The notes under the pieces are model-generated. The model ran no database searches and was not told the DNA's origin. It worked only from the letters and a program-made list of their open reading frames with translations. DNA of 64,000 nt, taken from Sphingomonas sp. QA11. Lineage in GTDB: Bacteria > Pseudomonadota > Alphaproteobacteria > Sphingomonadales > Sphingomonadaceae. The stretch covers positions 992,001 to 1,056,000 of the forward strand of contig NZ_CP098774.1 of NCBI RefSeq assembly GCF_028473665.1, in the 5' to 3' direction. The translations under genes and the position numbers were made by a program. Shown here piece by piece: positions 43,941 through 54,488 of the stretch (its first letter is position 1; each line of letters opens with the position of its first letter).

Positions 43941-45440
43941 TTACTGCCCGAATCCGCTTTCGGAGGCCTGCGCCACTGCTTCGCGCGCGGCGGCGAGCAG
44001 GGCGCCGGCCTTCGCCTCGCACTCGCGCTGTTCATAGGCCGGGTCGCTGTCGGCGACGATGCCTGCTCCGGCCTGGACGTGCATGACGCCGTCCTTCACG
44101 ACCGCGGTGCGCAGGACGATGCAGGAGTCCATCGATCCGTCGGGCGAGAAATAGCCGACGCCGCCGGCATAGGCGCCGCGCACTTCCTGCTCCAGCTCGG
44201 CGATGACGCCGCAGGCGCGGACCTTGGGCGCACCGCTGACCGTCCCGGCGGGGAAACCCGCAAAGAGCGCGTCGAGCGCGTCATGGTTCTTGTCCAGCCG
44301 CCCGACCACGTTCGAGACGATGTGCATGACATGGCTGTAGAGTTCGGTGGTGTAGCTGGCCGTCACCTTGACCGTGCCGGCCTCGGCGACCCGGGCGACA
44401 TCGTTGCGGCCGAGATCGAGCAGCATCAGATGCTCGGCGCGCTCCTTAGGGTCCGTGAGCAGGCTCTGCCGGTTCGCCTCGTCCTCGGCCGCGGTCTTGC
44501 CGCGCGGGCGGGTGCCGGCGATCGGGCGGATGGTGATCTCCCCGTCGCGCACGCGGACGAGGATCTCCGGGCTCGACCCGGTCAGCGCGAATCCCGGCAG
44601 ATCGAGATGATAGAGGAAGGGTGACGGATTGATCCGGCGCAGCGCCCGGTAAAGCTCGAACGCGGGCAGGGCGAAGGGCGCGGTGAAGCGCTGGGCGAGC
44701 ACGACCTGGAAGATGTCGCCCGCGACGATATAATCCTTGGCGCGGGCGACCATCTCGCCATAGCGCCCTTCGGGCAGGACGGGCGTCAGGCTGATATCGG
44801 CCAGGTCGGTCGCGCGCACCGGCGCGGGGAGTGGCGCGGTCGCGAGGCGCGCGGCGACGGCGTCGATCCGGTCCTGCGCCTCGGCGACGATCGCGGCGGA
44901 CTGGCGGGTGGCATCGGGCCAGACGGGCGCGACCAGGAAGAGGGCGTCGGCCAGCCGGTCGAAGATCAGCACGACCGTTGGCCGCACGAACATCATGTCG
45001 GGCAGGCCGAGCGGATCGTTTGACGGGCGATCGAGTTTTTCGACCAGGCCGACCGTCTCATACCCGAAATACCCGACCAGGCAGGCAAGCGCGGGCGGCA
45101 GCTCCGACGGCACCTCCATGCGGCAGGAGGCGACGAGCGCGCGCAACGCGTCAAGCGTCGGCGCCTCGCAGGGTTCGAATGCCACCTTGTCGGTAAGCCA
45201 GTGGCGGTTGACCTCGGCGCGAGGGCCGGCCGCGCGGAACACCAGATCGGGGGCGAGGCCGATCAGGCTGTGTCGCCCGCGAGTCGCGCCGCCCTCGACC
45301 GATTCGAGCAGGAAATCGCCGCGTCCCGGCTCGATCAGCTTGAGCGCCGCCGCCACCGGTGTCTCGGTGTCGGCAATCTGACGACGCCAGACCAGGGCCG
45401 GCCGCCCCGCATCGAGGGCGGAGACGGCGGCGTCGGTCAT
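43941..45440 (-). CDS. trpE: Anthranilate synthase component I
   Basis: A 499-residue enzyme converting chorismate to anthranilate, the first step of tryptophan synthesis. Chorismate-binding motifs include IAGTRPRGKT, LLDLGRNDVARV, PAGTVSGAPKVRA and GAYAGGVGYF. The N-terminal feedback region is present. No tryptophan leader peptide or attenuator was recognised upstream. ppiD-like gene lies 16 bases upstream on the same strand; trpG follows after an opposite-strand gene. Confidence 0.96.
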   Translation of the reverse strand: MTDAAVSALDAGRPALVWRRQIADTETPVAAALKLIEPGRGDFLLESVEGGATRGRHSLIGLAPDLVFRAAGPRAEVNRHWLTDKVAFEPCEAPTLDALRALVASCRMEVPSELPPALACLVGYFGYETVGLVEKLDRPSNDPLGLPDMMFVRPTVVLIFDRLADALFLVAPVWPDATRQSAAIVAEAQDRIDAVAARLATAPLPAPVRATDLADISLTPVLPEGRYGEMVARAKDYIVAGDIFQVVLAQRFTAPFALPAFELYRALRRINPSPFLYHLDLPGFALTGSSPEILVRVRDGEITIRPIAGTRPRGKTAAEDEANRQSLLTDPKERAEHLMLLDLGRNDVARVAEAGTVKVTASYTTELYSHVMHIVSNVVGRLDKNHDALDALFAGFPAGTVSGAPKVRACGVIAELEQEVRGAYAGGVGYFSPDGSMDSCIVLRTAVVKDGVMHVQAGAGIVADSDPAYEQRECEAKAGALLAAAREAVAQASESGFGQ

Positions 45441-45456
45441 CCCGGGAACGGCAGGA

Positions 45457-47400
45457 TTAATTGGAACCGCCCTGGCCGGTGAGCGCGGCGCGGACCTCGC
45501 CGATCGCCTTCTCGTTCTTCTTCACGCCGACCGAGCGACGCACCGCCTCGGTGAACTGCTGGACATATTCGCGGCCGACCACCTGGCCGATCCGCGCGCG
45601 GGCGCGGTCGATCACCAGTTTCTGGCCAGCGGCATTGCCGCGCTCGATATGGTTCAGATAGACGATGAACCAGCCGGCCTTGTTCGGCGCCTCGATCATT
45701 CGCGCCTTCTTCTCGGTCATGCTGAACATCAGCGTGATGGCGGGCGGCACCTGGCCGCGCGCATTCTCGATCTGCTCGCGTGCAACGGGCGGGACCGGCT
45801 GGGGACCGGGGATGCCGAGCTTGGTCTCCGTCATCGACTGGGCGAGCGGCATGCCCTTGTTGACGCGCGCGACGACGTCGACCGCCGCCTGGCGTGCCAG
45901 GCGCTGGGCCCGGTCGGTCACGAAATCGCTCGCGACCTTTTCACGGATCGTGGCAAGCGGACGGGGTGCGGCGGGGATGATGCGGGCCAGCGAGACCAAC
46001 GAGAAGCTGCCATCCTGCCCGATCGGCACGAGCTGGGGGTCGTCGCCCTGCTCGGCGGCGAAGGCGGCGACCACTGCCTGGGCGAAGGCAGGGTCGGGCT
46101 TCGATGCGGGATCGTCCGGGTTGATCCCGCCGGCGGTGAGCGGCGGGGTATTGGCGGCCGTCAGCTTCCGGTCGGCGACGATCTCGTCGAAAGTCGCGTT
46201 GCTGCCGATCGAATTGTCGATCGCGTCGCGCGTCGCCTGCATCGCGGCCACCGCCTTTTCGGCGCTGAGCTGAGTCACCAACTCGGGACGGGCCTGTTCG
46301 AGCGACTTGGCCGCGATATTCTCGATGCCGTCGACCCGGAGTACGGTATAGCCAAGCGCGGTACGGAACGGGCCAAGCACCGTGCCCTTCGCCGCGCTGA
46401 ACGCGGCATTGGCGATCTCAGGCGAATTCGCGGTGGTATAGGCCGGTTTCTCCACGCCCTTCAGGGTGTTGGGCTCGAGCCCGGCGGCACGGGCTGCTTC
46501 TGCCAGCGTGCCGGCCTTGGCCTTGGCGACGAGCGCGTTCGCCGCCGTCTGGTCGGGGACGACGACCTGGACGATGTCGCGCTTTTCGGTCGCCTGGAAT
46601 TTCGCCTTCTGGAGCTGATAGCCCTTGGCGATTTCCGCCTCGGTCGGAACGGTGGTTGCCTTGACGCCTTCCAGGGTGACGGTCGCGTAGCGGATGACGC
46701 GGCGTTCGGGCACGGTGTAGCGGGCCAGGTTGCGCTTGTAGAAGGCAGCGAGTTCGGCGTCGCTCGGCGGGGTGCCCTTGCCCATGGCGGGCGTCGGAAT
46801 GAAGCCGACCTGTCCGTCGCGCTTTTCGAGCAGCAACGAGGCATAGGGCAGCGCGACCTTGACCGGTACCTGCGCCGCGCCCGAGGTCGGCACGATCAAT
46901 TGCTGGGTCAGCGTATCGTTCAGGATCTCGGAGCGGAGCTGCTTGTCGGAAAGGCGGATGCGGGCGAGAAACTGTTCATAGGAACTCTGGCTGAACTTGC
47001 CGTCGATGCCCTGCACCGCGGGGAGGCTGGCGATACGGCCGTCGATCAGCCGCTTCGACGCGACGAGGCCCTGTTGCTGCGCGAACTCGGTCAGCGCCAG
47101 CGCGTTGATGGTTCCTTCGAGCGTGCTGTCGACGCCGCCCTGATTGACGAACTGGACGATATCGAGCGTCGGCTGTTCGCGGCGCAAGCCCTCAAGCTGG
47201 TTCTGCACACGCTGGCGCAGGTCGATCTCGCTGATCTTCGTCTTGCCGATGCTGGCGACCGAGGTGCCGGAAAGCTTCGCGCTGCCACCCAGGCCGGTGA
47301 TGTCGCCCATGCCGAACATGAGGGCGATCACGGCGAGCACGCCGAGGGTGACGACGACGCCCACCTTCGAGTTTACGGCGCGGCGGATGAGACTGAGCAT
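45457..47400 (-). CDS. PpiD-like periplasmic chaperone with PPIase domain
   Basis: A 647-residue protein with one N-terminal membrane helix (SKVGVVVTLGVLAVIALMFGM) followed by the SurA_N-type region (AKLSGTSVASIGKTKISEID) and a parvulin-like domain (ATEKRDIVQVVVPDQTAANAL ... FRTALGYTVLRVDGI). PpiD is anchored to the inner membrane and helps proteins leaving the Sec channel. The start at 47400 (MLSLIRRAVNS) fits PpiD; 150 upstream in-frame bases have no family similarity. It works alongside YfgM and BamB in envelope biogenesis. Divergent from tpiA. Confidence 0.92.
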   Translation of the reverse strand: MLSLIRRAVNSKVGVVVTLGVLAVIALMFGMGDITGLGGSAKLSGTSVASIGKTKISEIDLRQRVQNQLEGLRREQPTLDIVQFVNQGGVDSTLEGTINALALTEFAQQQGLVASKRLIDGRIASLPAVQGIDGKFSQSSYEQFLARIRLSDKQLRSEILNDTLTQQLIVPTSGAAQVPVKVALPYASLLLEKRDGQVGFIPTPAMGKGTPPSDAELAAFYKRNLARYTVPERRVIRYATVTLEGVKATTVPTEAEIAKGYQLQKAKFQATEKRDIVQVVVPDQTAANALVAKAKAGTLAEAARAAGLEPNTLKGVEKPAYTTANSPEIANAAFSAAKGTVLGPFRTALGYTVLRVDGIENIAAKSLEQARPELVTQLSAEKAVAAMQATRDAIDNSIGSNATFDEIVADRKLTAANTPPLTAGGINPDDPASKPDPAFAQAVVAAFAAEQGDDPQLVPIGQDGSFSLVSLARIIPAAPRPLATIREKVASDFVTDRAQRLARQAAVDVVARVNKGMPLAQSMTETKLGIPGPQPVPPVAREQIENARGQVPPAITLMFSMTEKKARMIEAPNKAGWFIVYLNHIERGNAAGQKLVIDRARARIGQVVGREYVQQFTEAVRRSVGVKKNEKAIGEVRAALTGQGGSN

Positions 47401-47536
47401 GGTCGAGACGAGCCGATCTGATGGAGGCTGAAAAGGGACGAACTGCGACGCTTTAAGGGGACCGACCCGCTCCTTCAAGCTTGTGCGATCGTGAAGGCCC
47501 GTTAATCGGCTGATCGCAGAACAGGGAGATGGCGCT

Positions 47537-48316
47537 TTGGCACGACGCAAGCTGATTGCAGGGAATTGGAAGATGAACGGCAGCCTGGCTGCCTTGGCCG
47601 AGCTTGACGGGATCGCCGCGGCGGCCAGGGCAGCGCCGGGTGTCGATGTCGCGATCGCGGTGCCGGCGACGTTGATCGCGCCCGCTGTCGCGCGCGTGTC
47701 GGGGATCGCGCCCGCCGCCGCACGGGAGCCGGGCCTGGCGATCGGGGCGGAGGACGTTCATCCGGCGGAGAAAGGCGCGCATACCGGCTGCATTTCGGTC
47801 GGCATGGTGAAGGAAGCGGGCGCCGTCTTCTCGATCGTTGGCCATAGCGAGCGGCGCGCCGATTGCCACGAGACCGACCAGCAGGTGAAGGCCAAGGCCG
47901 AGGCGCTGCGCCGGGGCGGGCTGGGGGCGATCCTGTGCGTGGGCGAAACGCTTGACGAGCGCGATGCCGGGCGTGCCGAGGCGGTGGTGACCGGTCAGCT
48001 CGCCGCGTCCCTGCCGGAGGATGCGGCGGCGGACTGGCTGTCGATCGCCTATGAACCGGTCTGGGCGATCGGCACCGGGCGCACGCCGACCGTCGCCGAT
48101 GTGGCGGCGATGCACGGTGCCATCCGCGCACGGCTGCGCGCGTTGATCGGACAGGAAGCCGACGCGGTGCGGATCCTCTATGGCGGATCGGTGACCGGGG
48201 ACAATGCGGCAGAGCTGCTGGGCGCCGGCGACGTCGACGGGGCGCTGGTGGGCGGGGCGAGCCTGACGGCGGCGAAGTTCGTGCCGATCGTGGAGGCCGG
48301 CGCGGCGCTGGCCTGA
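47537..48316 (+). CDS. tpiA: Triosephosphate isomerase
   Basis: A 259-residue glycolytic enzyme interconverting dihydroxyacetone phosphate and glyceraldehyde 3-phosphate. Motifs are all present: KLIAGNWKMNGS with the lysine, the histidine in VGHSERR, the glutamate in AYEPVWAIGTG, and LYGGSV for phosphate binding. The start is TTG with GGGAG eight bases upstream, and MARRKLIAGNWKMNG is the expected N-terminus. It is divergent from the ppiD-like gene, a common arrangement near trpE in alphaproteobacteria. Confidence 0.97.
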   Translation: MARRKLIAGNWKMNGSLAALAELDGIAAAARAAPGVDVAIAVPATLIAPAVARVSGIAPAAAREPGLAIGAEDVHPAEKGAHTGCISVGMVKEAGAVFSIVGHSERRADCHETDQQVKAKAEALRRGGLGAILCVGETLDERDAGRAEAVVTGQLAASLPEDAAADWLSIAYEPVWAIGTGRTPTVADVAAMHGAIRARLRALIGQEADAVRILYGGSVTGDNAAELLGAGDVDGALVGGASLTAAKFVPIVEAGAALA

Positions 48317-48553
48317 CTGGCTGGCCGCAACGCAGATTTCCCCGAGAAGCGCGCCGACCGCCTGCGGCCAACCTCATATTATTGCTGCATCACCTCCAGG
48401 CCGGCAAAATAATAGCCGGAATGACATGATTTTGTGTCGAAACGGCAACATTGCCGCAACAATCCGCGCTGCGTCGCGGCAGAACCAATCCGGTCCCATT
48501 GCCACCACCGGCCCCTTGGCACAGCCTCGTGCATGGCAATGGGGAGACACGAA

Positions 48554-51442
48554 ATGACACTCAAGACGATGTTGCGGTGTGGCGTGGTGATGGCCGTACT
48601 GGTTCCTTTTCCCTCGGGTGCGCTGGCGCAGTCGGTGACGAGCGGCGCGCCCGCCACGCAGCAGGCCGAAGCGGATGGCGGCGACATCATCGTGACGGGA
48701 TCGCGCATCCGCCGCGATCCGCTTGAGCAGGACTCGCCGGTCATCACCGTCGATCAGACCTCGCTGGCGCGCACCGGCCTGTCATCCGTCGCCGATGTGC
48801 TGCAACGCCTGCCGAGCGCGAGCGGCGGCCTGAACAGCAAGGTCAACAACAGCGGCAATATCGGCAATCCGCCCGATGGCGGCGGCGTTGGCGCCGGGTC
48901 GGCGGAAATCGACCTGCGGTATCTCACCGCCAAGCGCACGCTCGTGCTTGTCGACGGCCTTCGCTACGTCAACGGCGCCTCGGCCAGCGGCATTCCCTCG
49001 ACGGTCGACCTCAACACCATTGCGGTGAGCTCGATCGACCGGATCGAGGTGCTCCAGTCAGGCCAGTCGCCGCTCTACGGATCGGATGCGCTGGCGGGCG
49101 TGGTCAACATCATCACGAAATCGCAGCAACAGGGTCTGCAGGCATCAGCACAGTTCGGCACGTTCCGGCAGGGCGACGGCCATACCCAGGACTATAATAT
49201 CAGCTACGGCATCAACGGGCCGACCACCCATGTCGTGTTTGGCGGCAGCTATGTGAAGCAGGAAGCGGTCAGCACGCGGGATCGCAGCATCTCGCAATTC
49301 CCGAACCCGGGCCAGACGAGCTGCACCGACCCGATCGGCGGGTGCAGCAGCGCGACGCTCAACGGCTTCATCCAGCTTGTCGGCGGCGGTCCCGTCTACA
49401 CCCCGAAGAATCCGCCGATCACCGGTCGCCCGCGCTTCGACCCGCTGAACCCGACCGGGCCGAACAGCGATTTCCGGCTGCTGACCACCGCCGACCGCTT
49501 CAACTTCTCTCCCTATAATTATTTCCTGACACCATCGGAACGGTACGGCTTCTTCGTCAGCGCGAAACAGGAACTGACCGACAGCATCAACCTTCGCGTC
49601 AAGATGAACTATATGAAGCGCAATTCGCAGAACCAGGCTGCGTTCCTGCCGCTGTTCGTCGGCCCCGACGCGGGGAACGGCAACCTGCTCGATACGATCT
49701 CGATCGACGCGACCAACCCGTACAACCCGTTCGGCTATACCTTGTCCGCCGGCGGCGCCGGCAATCCGCCCGCCAATTATTCAACGGTGCGCAGGCGCCT
49801 GATCGAGGCCGGGCAGCGCACCTATACTCAGCATGTCGAGACAATGACCGTCACCGGCACGCTCGACGGGTCCTTCAACGTGGGTAGCCACAAATTCTAC
49901 TGGGACGTGAACGCCGTGTTCGGCTTCAACGATGCCAAGCAGACCTTCACCGGCAACATCAACGCGGCGAAGCTGGCACAGGCGCTTGGGCCGGTGGCGA
50001 ACTGCACCGGCGCGTGCGTGCCGTTCAACATCTTCGGCGGCGCCGGATCGGTCACCCCGGCGATGCTGGCGTTCGTCGGCTTCACCGAGCTTGATCGCAG
50101 CTCGCAGAGCGTCAACGATTACACCGCGAACCTGAGCGGCGAACTGTTCGACCTGCCGGCCGGGCCGGTCGGTATCGCGGTCGGCTATGAGCATCGGTAC
50201 CAGGTGGGCGATTTCACGCCGGACCCCATCATCACCGCCGGGCTCGGCGCGGACATCCCGGCACAGCCGGCACATGGCAGCTATAATTCGGACGAATTCT
50301 ATGCCGAGCTGCGCGTGCCGATCCTGAAGGACGTGCCGTTCTTCCAGTCGCTCGAATTTGATGGCGCGGTGCGCCATTCGAACTTCGCGCCCGGCGGCAG
50401 CAACACCACCTATACCGCGAGCGGGCTGTGGAAGCCGGTGAAGGACCTGCTGCTGCGGGGATCCTATGCGCAGGGTTTCCGGGCGCCGAGCATCGGCGAA
50501 CTGTTCGGTGCCGAATCCCGCTCCGACGCGCCGATCGACGACCCGTGCACCAACGTGCCGGGATCGCCTTATCAGTCATCGGCCACGGTGCGGGCCAATT
50601 GTACCGCGAACGGCGTGCCGGCGAACGGCAGTTACCAGGAGCCGACCGGCGGGCAGTTGGGCGTGCTGACCGGCGGCAACCAGGCGTTGAGGCCGGAAAC
50701 GTCGCGGACCTGGTTGTTCGGCGGCGTCTATTCGCCGGCCTGGGCGCGTAATAGCGGCTTTGCCAGCAGCCTGAGCGTCGAGGTGAATTATTACGACATC
50801 AAGGTCGAGAACGCGATCGCGCCGGTCGACGCGCAACTGACGCTCAGCCGCTGCGCCCTGAGCGCCGACGCGCTGAGTTGCGCCGCGATCAAGCGCACGC
50901 CGAGTGGCCTGATCTCGCGGATCAACGCCCAGTTGCAGAATATCGGCGGTATCCGCACCCGCGGCATCGACGTGACCGCCAATTACCGTACGCCGCAGAC
51001 CGGCGCGGGCAGCTTCGGCCTGTCGCTCAACGGCAATTTCCTGCTCAAATATACCGAGACCTTCCCGGCCGCGGTCGGCTTCACCACGACGGATTATCGC
51101 GGCAAGACCCGGGGCTTCCCTGACCAGTCCTATCCCGAATTCAAGGGCAATGGCGTGGTCGACTGGCAGTTCGGTGCTTTTGGCGCGTCCTTCACCGGCC
51201 GCTACATCAAGAGCGTCGTCGAAGCGGACGGCAGCCGGCTCGGCAGCCGGCTCTATGGCGATGTCCAGGTCAGCTACACCCCGTCCTTCATGAAGGACCG
51301 GGTCACCCTGACGCTCGGCGTCAACAATGTCTTCAACCAGGACCCGCCGGGTTGCACGAGCTGCACCGGGCCAAACTACGATCCGACGACCTATGACGTG
51401 CCGGGCCAGTTCGGGTACGCCCGGCTGTCCTACAAGATGTAG
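48554..51442 (+). CDS. Large TonB-dependent receptor
   Basis: A 962-residue outer-membrane receptor. A signal peptide (about 1-26, ending GALAQ) is followed by the TonB box/plug [20 protein letters not shown], plug motifs [28 protein letters not shown], and a long barrel. The barrel ends GYARLSYKM with no final aromatic; a final Met is unusual. The class with RDPLEQ-type boxes and long barrels is linked to carbohydrate or peptide uptake in sphingomonads; the ligand is unknown. GGGGAG precedes the ATG at 48554. A strong terminator follows. Confidence 0.92.
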   Translation: MTLKTMLRCGVVMAVLVPFPSGALAQSVTSGAPATQQAEADGGDIIVTGSRIRRDPLEQDSPVITVDQTSLARTGLSSVADVLQRLPSASGGLNSKVNNSGNIGNPPDGGGVGAGSAEIDLRYLTAKRTLVLVDGLRYVNGASASGIPSTVDLNTIAVSSIDRIEVLQSGQSPLYGSDALAGVVNIITKSQQQGLQASAQFGTFRQGDGHTQDYNISYGINGPTTHVVFGGSYVKQEAVSTRDRSISQFPNPGQTSCTDPIGGCSSATLNGFIQLVGGGPVYTPKNPPITGRPRFDPLNPTGPNSDFRLLTTADRFNFSPYNYFLTPSERYGFFVSAKQELTDSINLRVKMNYMKRNSQNQAAFLPLFVGPDAGNGNLLDTISIDATNPYNPFGYTLSAGGAGNPPANYSTVRRRLIEAGQRTYTQHVETMTVTGTLDGSFNVGSHKFYWDVNAVFGFNDAKQTFTGNINAAKLAQALGPVANCTGACVPFNIFGGAGSVTPAMLAFVGFTELDRSSQSVNDYTANLSGELFDLPAGPVGIAVGYEHRYQVGDFTPDPIITAGLGADIPAQPAHGSYNSDEFYAELRVPILKDVPFFQSLEFDGAVRHSNFAPGGSNTTYTASGLWKPVKDLLLRGSYAQGFRAPSIGELFGAESRSDAPIDDPCTNVPGSPYQSSATVRANCTANGVPANGSYQEPTGGQLGVLTGGNQALRPETSRTWLFGGVYSPAWARNSGFASSLSVEVNYYDIKVENAIAPVDAQLTLSRCALSADALSCAAIKRTPSGLISRINAQLQNIGGIRTRGIDVTANYRTPQTGAGSFGLSLNGNFLLKYTETFPAAVGFTTTDYRGKTRGFPDQSYPEFKGNGVVDWQFGAFGASFTGRYIKSVVEADGSRLGSRLYGDVQVSYTPSFMKDRVTLTLGVNNVFNQDPPGCTSCTGPNYDPTTYDVPGQFGYARLSYKM

Positions 51443-51458
51443 GGCTTAATGAAGAAGC

Positions 51459-51484
51459 GGGCCGGCGCCGACCAGCGCCGGCCC
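51459..51484 (+). terminator. Rho-independent terminator after the large TonB receptor
   Basis: A perfect ten-base-pair stem GGGCCGGCGC / GCGCCGGCCC with a six-base loop is followed by a T-rich run (TTTCGGCCTTTCT). It starts 17 bases after the receptor stop. This is the clearest intrinsic terminator in the window. Confidence 0.8.
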
Positions 51485-51556
51485 TTTCGGCCTTTCTGCG
51501 CGCCGGGATAGGGCGTATCGTCGCTCTCTGAGGGGGGCGGTACGGAAAGGCATGAA

Positions 51557-51940
51557 ATGACCCGCGTCGTCCCGACAGCCCTGGCGTTACTGGTTCTCGC
51601 TGCCCCCGCCGCGGCGCAATCGCCCGAGCGGATCGAGATCGACCTGTCGAACTTCAAGTTCACGCCGTCGACCATCACGCTGCGGCATGGCCAACCTTAT
51701 GTCCTGCACTTCGTCAACACGGCAAAGGGCGGTCATGATTTCTCGGCCAAGGCGTTCTTCGATGCCGCATCGATGGAAGCGCGGGATCGCGCCGTCGTCG
51801 CCGGGGGCGAGATCGAACTGCGTGGTGGCCAGACGGCCGACCTGCGCCTGACCGCACCGGCGCCCGGAACCTATGACGTGCATTGCTCGCACTTCATGCA
51901 TTCGACCTTCGGGATGACCGGAAAGATCGTGGTCGAATAA
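51557..51940 (+). CDS. Exported cupredoxin (blue copper) protein
   Basis: A 127-residue protein with a signal peptide (about 1-20, APAAA-Q) and a cupredoxin domain. The probable type I copper ligands are H60 (GGHDF), C110, H115 and M120 in DVHCSHFMHSTFGMTG, with spacing close to azurin. It would act as a small periplasmic electron carrier or copper store. It stands alone between two receptor genes; whether it serves metal uptake is not known. It has its own ribosome-binding site and no clear operon partner. Confidence 0.85.
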   Translation: MTRVVPTALALLVLAAPAAAQSPERIEIDLSNFKFTPSTITLRHGQPYVLHFVNTAKGGHDFSAKAFFDAASMEARDRAVVAGGEIELRGGQTADLRLTAPAPGTYDVHCSHFMHSTFGMTGKIVVE

Positions 51941-52253
51941 GCGCGGGTAGCCCGTCAACGGCAATTTCGGCGCGCTGACGAGATGGCGCTTTTGGCAATT
52001 CCGTCGCCGTAGTGACCGTTCCGACGCCCAAGAGCCCGCCGCGCCGCATCCAAAGGCATGGCGGCCAGGGCTGGTCGAGAACAACCCCAAAATTCGCCTC
52101 CCGTTCGCGGTGATCGTCCACGCAGCCATCGGTGCGACGTCGGTCCCGACGGTGTCAGCTACCCGGCGCATCATCGCTATTAAATGATAATGCTAGTGAC
52201 TCGCATTAGTCTTCGGCTATCGGGGCGCGGCGAATCATAAAAGGGATCTTGCC
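51941..52253 (+). promoter_or_regulatory. Intergenic region with a possible Fur-type site before the siderophore receptor
   Basis: A 313-base gap precedes the iron receptor gene. At 52185-52209 the sequence TGATAATGC, nine bases, then GCATTAG forms an imperfect inverted repeat with AATGC/GCATT arms. It partly matches the GATAATGAT/ATCATTATC Fur consensus, about 50 bases before the start codon. The rest of the gap shows nothing I can name. Confidence 0.45.
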
Positions 52254-54488
52254 ATGCGTTTCTTCAGCCTCCTGCTTGCCGGCTGCACATTGACCGGCGG
52301 TGCGGCCCCCGCGCTGGCAAATGAAGAGACGAGCGGTGCGACGTCGGAGGACGAGGCGGGCCAGCGCGAAGGCGACGTCGTCGTTTTCGGCAAGAGCTAT
52401 GGCCGGGAAGTCGGCAAGACGGTGACTCCGCTCAAGGATGTGCCGAACACCGTTACGGTGATCGAGCGGGACCAGATCGAGGCGCAGAACCTCTTTACCC
52501 TCGAAGACGCGCTTACCGTGACGAACGGCATTACCGTGAATGGCGTGGGCAGCGAGGATCCCTCCTTCCTCTCGCGCGGCTTCGCGATCAGCAATTATTT
52601 GGTCGATGGCGTGCCGACGATGGCGTTCGGCTTTCCCGCCGTTGTGCCGGACCTGTTCTTCTACGATCGGCTGGAGGTGCTGCGTGGCCCGGCCGGCCTG
52701 TTCAGCGGATCGGGCAACCCGGCCGGCAGCATCAACCTGGTCCGCAAAAGGCCGCTCGACGCGGTGCGCGTGCAGGCGTCGGCAGGCGGCGGCAGCTACA
52801 GCAATGTCCGGCTTGAACTGGATGCATCGACGCCGCTCGGCGACCGGGCCGGCCTGCGCGTCGGCGCGATGTTTCAGGACCAGGATCAGTTCTTCAAGGT
52901 CGCACACCGCAATCGAGTCGGCGCCTTCGCGGTCGGGTCGATCGAGATCGGCGACCGCACGACGGTGACTGTCGGCGGCAATTACGACCGGTTCAAGCCG
53001 GCGATCCAGTCGGGGCTGCCGGGCCTGATCGGCGGTGCCGATGGCAGCGACGGGCAGTTGCTGAAGATCGACCGGTCGACCTATCTCGGTGCCGACTGGA
53101 ACCGCTTCCGTTCGGAAAGCTGGCAGGGCTTCGTCGAAGTGGTCCACCGGGTGAGCGACCGCTGGACGCTGCGCGCGACCGGCCTTGCCACCGGCGTCGA
53201 TCGAATCGACATCTACAGCTATATCGGCAACCAGCCGGTCACCCCGGCCAATGGCGGCACGACCAGCCACATCGCCTATCGCGGCGACAGCTTCCAGACC
53301 ACGCGGTCATTCGATGTCAACGGTATCGGCAGCTTCCCGCTGTTCGGCCGTGACCAGACGCTGATCCTGGGTGCCGACTATCAGGCGCAGTCCTATGATT
53401 CCTATTATACGCGACTGTCGAACTACGCGACGATCAACGTGTTCAACCCGGTCTCGCCGGCCGAGCCGGCGCTGAACCCCTATGACCCGTCGCCCGCCTA
53501 TCCCGGCCCCGCCGGGCCCGTGACGCAGAATTACGGCGGCACGCGGACCCAGATCGAGCAATATGGCCTTTACGGCCAGGTCCGCCTCAGCCCCCTTGCC
53601 GGGCTGACGCTGGTGGGCGGCGGACGGCTGACCTGGTGGGACAGCCACGGCAGGACATTGGTGTCGATGCAGGCCACGCTGCCGCCCCCGACAAGCTATG
53701 GTGTCGACAATCGTTTCACGCCTTATGCCGGGCTGGTGTGGGACGTCACGTCCAAGTGGAACGTCTATGGCAGCTATGCCGACAGCTTCACGCCGCAGGC
53801 CGCCCCGGCGGGGCGCCGTCGGCCCGACGGCCAGCAGATCGACCCGCTGATCGGCAACCAGTTCGAAGCGGGCACCAAGCTGTCGCTGATGAAGGACAGG
53901 CTGCTCCTGTCGCTCGCCGCCTATCAGATCACCCAGACCAACCGCCTGTTCAACGACCCCAATCTGGCTGACATCGTCCTCCAGATCGGAAAAGTGCGCG
54001 CACGCGGGATCGAGGCGGAGGCGAGCGGGGAGATCCTGCCCGGCTGGCGGATCAATGGCGGCTACAGCTTCACGCGCACCAAATATCTCAAGGACGCGAA
54101 CCCGGTGTTCGAGGGCCTGTCGCTGCTGCCCGTCATCCCCGCGCACATGGCGAAGCTGTTCACCAACTATGCTCCCAAGGACGGGCCTCTGGCAGGGGCG
54201 AGCATTGGGGGCGGGGTGACCTGGTTCAGTTCGACCTTCAGTGGCAATCCGGCGGTGTTCAGGGCAGACGGCTCGGTGCTCACCCGATCGTCGATCGTCA
54301 GGCAGGGCAGCTATGCCGTGCTCGACCTGCGCGCCGGGTACAAGCTGACCGAGCAGCTTGCCGTTTCGGTCAACGTCAACAATGTGCTCGACCGCAACTA
54401 TTACGCGCGAATCTCGTCGACCGGGCGCGGCAATTATTACGGCAGCCCGCGCACCGTGTTCGCCACCGCGCGATACACGTTCCAGTGA
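52254..54488 (+). CDS. TonB-dependent siderophore receptor
   Basis: A 744-residue outer-membrane receptor for ferric siderophores of the FhuE/FoxA type. A signal peptide (about 1-22, ALANE) is followed by the plug with VGKTVTPLKDVPNTVTVIERD and RLEVLRGPAGLFSGSGNPAGSINLV. The C-terminal barrel ends with the typical aromatic strand RTVFATARYTFQ. The four genes that follow, with no gap or short overlaps, are the membrane and accessory proteins often found beside such receptors. A possible Fur site is upstream, so iron repression is expected. Confidence 0.93.
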   Translation: MRFFSLLLAGCTLTGGAAPALANEETSGATSEDEAGQREGDVVVFGKSYGREVGKTVTPLKDVPNTVTVIERDQIEAQNLFTLEDALTVTNGITVNGVGSEDPSFLSRGFAISNYLVDGVPTMAFGFPAVVPDLFFYDRLEVLRGPAGLFSGSGNPAGSINLVRKRPLDAVRVQASAGGGSYSNVRLELDASTPLGDRAGLRVGAMFQDQDQFFKVAHRNRVGAFAVGSIEIGDRTTVTVGGNYDRFKPAIQSGLPGLIGGADGSDGQLLKIDRSTYLGADWNRFRSESWQGFVEVVHRVSDRWTLRATGLATGVDRIDIYSYIGNQPVTPANGGTTSHIAYRGDSFQTTRSFDVNGIGSFPLFGRDQTLILGADYQAQSYDSYYTRLSNYATINVFNPVSPAEPALNPYDPSPAYPGPAGPVTQNYGGTRTQIEQYGLYGQVRLSPLAGLTLVGGGRLTWWDSHGRTLVSMQATLPPPTSYGVDNRFTPYAGLVWDVTSKWNVYGSYADSFTPQAAPAGRRRPDGQQIDPLIGNQFEAGTKLSLMKDRLLLSLAAYQITQTNRLFNDPNLADIVLQIGKVRARGIEAEASGEILPGWRINGGYSFTRTKYLKDANPVFEGLSLLPVIPAHMAKLFTNYAPKDGPLAGASIGGGVTWFSSTFSGNPAVFRADGSVLTRSSIVRQGSYAVLDLRAGYKLTEQLAVSVNVNNVLDRNYYARISSTGRGNYYGSPRTVFATARYTFQ

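Noticed and set aside
45649..47421. 590-residue plus-strand frame opposite the ppiD-like gene
   Set aside because: Antisense shadow caused by high GC codon bias. Similar shadows lie opposite the S10 peptidase, der, the TipN-like gene, gltA, the TonB receptor at 37081 and gcd.
47401..47550. 50-codon N-terminal extension of the PpiD-like protein
   Set aside because: It overlaps the tpiA start region and places the membrane helix too far from the N-terminus for PpiD.
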